NCBI GenBank assembly: GCA_963851245.1
Contig: CAWKOH010000009.1
Coordinates: forward strand, 62,001 to 126,000
Reading direction: 5' to 3'
Origin: CAWKOH01 sp963851245
GTDB taxonomy: Bacteria > Actinomycetota > Acidimicrobiia > Acidimicrobiales > Palsa-688
DNA length: 64,000 bases
Part shown: positions 62,161 through 64,000 of the stretch, piece by piece
Position numbering within the stretch: position 1 is the stretch's first letter
Layout of the letters: the number at the start of each line of letters is the position of its first letter
Notes under the pieces: model-generated
Database searches by the model: none
What the model saw: only the letters and a program-made list of their open reading frames with translations
What the model was told of the DNA's origin: nothing
Made by a program: the position numbers and the translations under genes

Positions 62161-63782
62161 ATCCTGAAAACGCCGTAGCGCACCGGCCCAATCGGGGCGT
62201 CGCCGGCTGCCGCCAGCGCCAGCCCTAGGACCCGCCTGGTGTCGGCTGGGTCGATCACTCCGTCGTCCCAGATGCGGGCGGTAGCGAAGTACGGGCTGCC
62301 CTGGGCCTCGTACTGGTCTCGGATGGGGGCCTTGAAAGCGTCGGTCTCATCGGGGGTCCAGGTCTCGTCGGGGTCGGCCACTGTCGCCAGAACCGACGCC
62401 GCCTGCTCTCCGCCCATGACCGAGATACGGGCGTTCGGCCACATCCACAGGAACCGGGGCGAGTAGGCCCGGCCGCACATGGCGTAGTTCCCGGCTCCGA
62501 AGCTCCCACCGAGGATGACCGTCAGTTTGGGGACCCGCGCACAAGCCACGGCCGTGACCATCTTGGCCCCGTGTTTGGCTATTCCCCCCGCCTCGTAGTC
62601 CTTCCCCACCATGAAACCCGTGATGTTCTGCAAGAAGACCAAGGGAATCCGACGCTGGTCGCACAACTCGATGAAATGGCTTCCCTTCAGCGCCGATTCG
62701 CTGAACAGCACACCGTTATTACCCACGATCCCCACCGGATGACCGTAGATGTGGGCGAAACCGGTCACCAGGGTTGATCCGTACTCGGCTTTGAACTCGA
62801 AGAAGCGGCTGCCATCCACTACCCGGGCGATGACCTCTCTCACGTCATAGGTGGTGCGAGCGTCGGCCGACACTACGCCGTAGAGCTGGGCCGGATCGAG
62901 CTTTGGTTCGTCGGTCGGGATGGTGTCCCAGGGTGGAGGTGGTGCAGCACCGAGGGTGGCCACGATGGCCCGGACCATGGCCAGGGCCTGGCGGTCGTCG
63001 CCGGCGAGGTGATCGGTGACTCCGGAACGGTGGGCGTGCAGCTCGCCACCGCCCAACTCCTCAGCTGTCACCACCTCACCCGTCGCGGCCTTCACCAGGG
63101 GTGGACCACCCAGGAAGATCGTCCCCTGATTGGCGACGATCACCGCTTCGTCGCTCATAGCCGGAACGTAGGCGCCGCCCGCCGTGCACGAACCGAGGAC
63201 GGCGGCGATCTGGGGAATGCCTCGCGCCGAGAGATTGGCCTGGTTGTAAAAGATCCGGCCGAAATGATTGCGGTCCGGGAAGACCTCTTCCTGAGCCGGT
63301 AGGTAGGCGCCTCCGGAGTCGACGAGGTAGATGCATGGAAGATGGTTGTCCTGCGCCACCTCTTGGGCCCTGAGGTGTTTCTTGACCGTGATCGGGTAGT
63401 AGGTGCCTCCCTTGACGGTGGCGTCGTTGGCCACAATCACACAGCGCCGGCCCGACACCAGCCCCACGCCGGTGATGATCCCGGCGCCGGGACTCTCGTC
63501 GTCGTACATGCCGTTGGCCGCCAGGGGCGACAGTTCCAGAAATGGTGAGCCCGGGTCGAGCAAATGGTCAACCCGGTCTCGTGGCAGGAGCTTGCCCCTG
63601 GCCTTGTGGCGGCGCCTGGACGCCTCGGGGCCGCCGACCGCTGTAGCCCTGATGCGCTCCTGAAGCTCGCTGACCAGCCGCCGGTGAAAGTCCTCGTTAC
63701 GCCGGAAGGTCTCCGATGCCGGATCGGCTGCGCTACGTAGCACCGGGAACTCGCGTTCCGGTGAGGGCATTCCTACCTGCAC
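62157..63782 (-). CDS. Methylcrotonyl-CoA carboxylase beta subunit (carboxyltransferase, 541 aa)
   Basis: Carboxyltransferase with the MCC-type hallmark VDSGGAYLPAQEEVFPDRNH followed by GRIFYNQANLSARGIPQIAA, and LGSCTAGGAYVPAMSDE; later NITGFMVGKDYEAGGIAKHG and LGGSFGAGNYAMCGRAYSPR, typical of MCC beta rather than propionyl-CoA carboxylase. It is the first gene of the four-gene leucine operon (MCC beta, MCC alpha, HMG-CoA lyase, acyl-CoA dehydrogenase), with GTGA overlap to the next. The promoter probably lies just after 63782. Confidence 0.93.
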   Translation of the reverse strand: MQVGMPSPEREFPVLRSAADPASETFRRNEDFHRRLVSELQERIRATAVGGPEASRRRHKARGKLLPRDRVDHLLDPGSPFLELSPLAANGMYDDESPGAGIITGVGLVSGRRCVIVANDATVKGGTYYPITVKKHLRAQEVAQDNHLPCIYLVDSGGAYLPAQEEVFPDRNHFGRIFYNQANLSARGIPQIAAVLGSCTAGGAYVPAMSDEAVIVANQGTIFLGGPPLVKAATGEVVTAEELGGGELHAHRSGVTDHLAGDDRQALAMVRAIVATLGAAPPPPWDTIPTDEPKLDPAQLYGVVSADARTTYDVREVIARVVDGSRFFEFKAEYGSTLVTGFAHIYGHPVGIVGNNGVLFSESALKGSHFIELCDQRRIPLVFLQNITGFMVGKDYEAGGIAKHGAKMVTAVACARVPKLTVILGGSFGAGNYAMCGRAYSPRFLWMWPNARISVMGGEQAASVLATVADPDETWTPDETDAFKAPIRDQYEAQGSPYFATARIWDDGVIDPADTRRVLGLALAAAGDAPIGPVRYGVFRM

Positions 63783-63806
63783 TCTCCGGATGCTAGGGGA
63801 AGGCCT

Positions 63807-64000
63807 TTACGGAGCAGACGCTCCGAGGGCCGCCGAGCAAAGCACGGCGACAGCGAGCAGTCCGCCTATGGACAGGCGGCTCCCACCGACGTGTGATGTC
63901 AGCGTGACCAGTGAGATTCCGACCGCCGTGCCCAGGCCCCTCGCCATGTTGATCACACCACCCGCGATCGCCGTGTCACTGGCTGGCACCGACTTCATGA
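63807..64000 (-). CDS. C-terminal end of an MFS transporter (partial)
   Basis: The last about 64 residues of an integral membrane transporter: SVPASDTAIAGGVINMARG and LGTAVGISLVTLTSH match the eleventh/twelfth-helix end of DHA2-type MFS drug exporters, then a final span LAVAVLCSAALG. The start lies outside the window, so an internal Met at 63998 should not be read as the start. Confidence 0.7.
   Translation of the reverse strand, partial: MKSVPASDTAIAGGVINMARGLGTAVGISLVTLTSHVGGSRLSIGGLLAVAVLCSAALGASAP

Noticed and set aside
1..64000. CRISPR arrays, prophage or insertion sequences
   Set aside because: No regularly spaced repeats, transposase, integrase or phage structural genes were recognised anywhere; the only tandem repeat is the coding-like 18-bp unit at 49964.

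Overview
The window is high-GC actinobacterial DNA. The supporting signs are frequent GTG starts, F420-type enzymes (an LLM oxidoreductase and a DDN-like reductase), a bioB gene followed by a bsaP-like gene, a fused cysNC, and many GTGA/ATGA stop-start overlaps. An Acidimicrobiia-like, possibly uncultured, genome fits best, but that is inference. No phage, insertion sequence or CRISPR array was seen.

Region by region. Positions 1-1.2 kb hold a series of strong inverted repeats, a small DUF4177-like gene and tRNA-Glu(CTC). Positions 1.2-15.1 kb are a catabolic-looking locus: a ThDP enzyme, an NTF2-like protein, a DegT-family protein with His in place of the PLP lysine, an SDR, an unknown protein, an amidohydrolase, a Baeyer-Villiger monooxygenase, an LLM oxidoreductase and two TetR regulators. 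Three of its promoters carry a related ATAAC(G/A)-type element. It also contains a CaiB transferase, an alpha/beta hydrolase, a CocE hydrolase and an amidohydrolase whose ends survive while the catalytic middle is gone. Positions 15.2-30.2 kb are mixed: an HSL-type esterase, an AhpD-like protein, a frameshifted GH15 glucosidase, a GntR/ABC efflux operon, a DHFR-like protein, a dienelactone hydrolase, a cobalt-type nitrile hydratase operon (beta-alpha-accessory), hemerythrin, a GMC oxidoreductase, a UBP zinc finger and a PHP protein.

Positions 30.4-41.7 kb hold an orphan solute-binding lipoprotein, bioB-bsaP, and then a tightly packed set: a BioD homolog lacking key residues, an aspartyl/asparaginyl-hydroxylase-like dioxygenase, an alpha-oxoamine synthase that reads like serine palmitoyltransferase rather than BioF, and a convergent large GNAT-like protein. 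I regard this as the most interesting locus, because it could be a long-chain-base/ceramide-like lipid module next to biotin genes. A metallo-beta-lactamase-fold protein, a CorA-type transporter and an acyl-CoA synthetase follow.

Positions 41.8-48.0 kb encode a membrane protein, a fused branched-chain 2-oxoacid dehydrogenase E1 alpha-beta, a zinc alcohol dehydrogenase and IcmF. All are interrupted by many single-base shifts although codon-level conservation is high, so local sequence error is at least as likely as decay. Positions 49.0-52.9 kb are sulfate activation (cysD, an 18-bp tandem-repeat mini-ORF, cysNC, cysQ) and acylphosphatase. Positions 53.2-58.0 kb are singletons (DDN-like reductase, hydrolase, YceH, sulfurtransferase, mismatch glycosylase, serine hydrolase). 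Positions 58.0-63.8 kb are a minus-strand leucine-degradation operon (methylcrotonyl-CoA carboxylase beta and alpha, HMG-CoA lyase, acyl-CoA dehydrogenase), followed by the C-terminus of an MFS transporter cut by the window edge.

Together the E1, IcmF, leucine and acyl-CoA genes point to branched-chain amino acid and acyl-CoA catabolism as a major theme.
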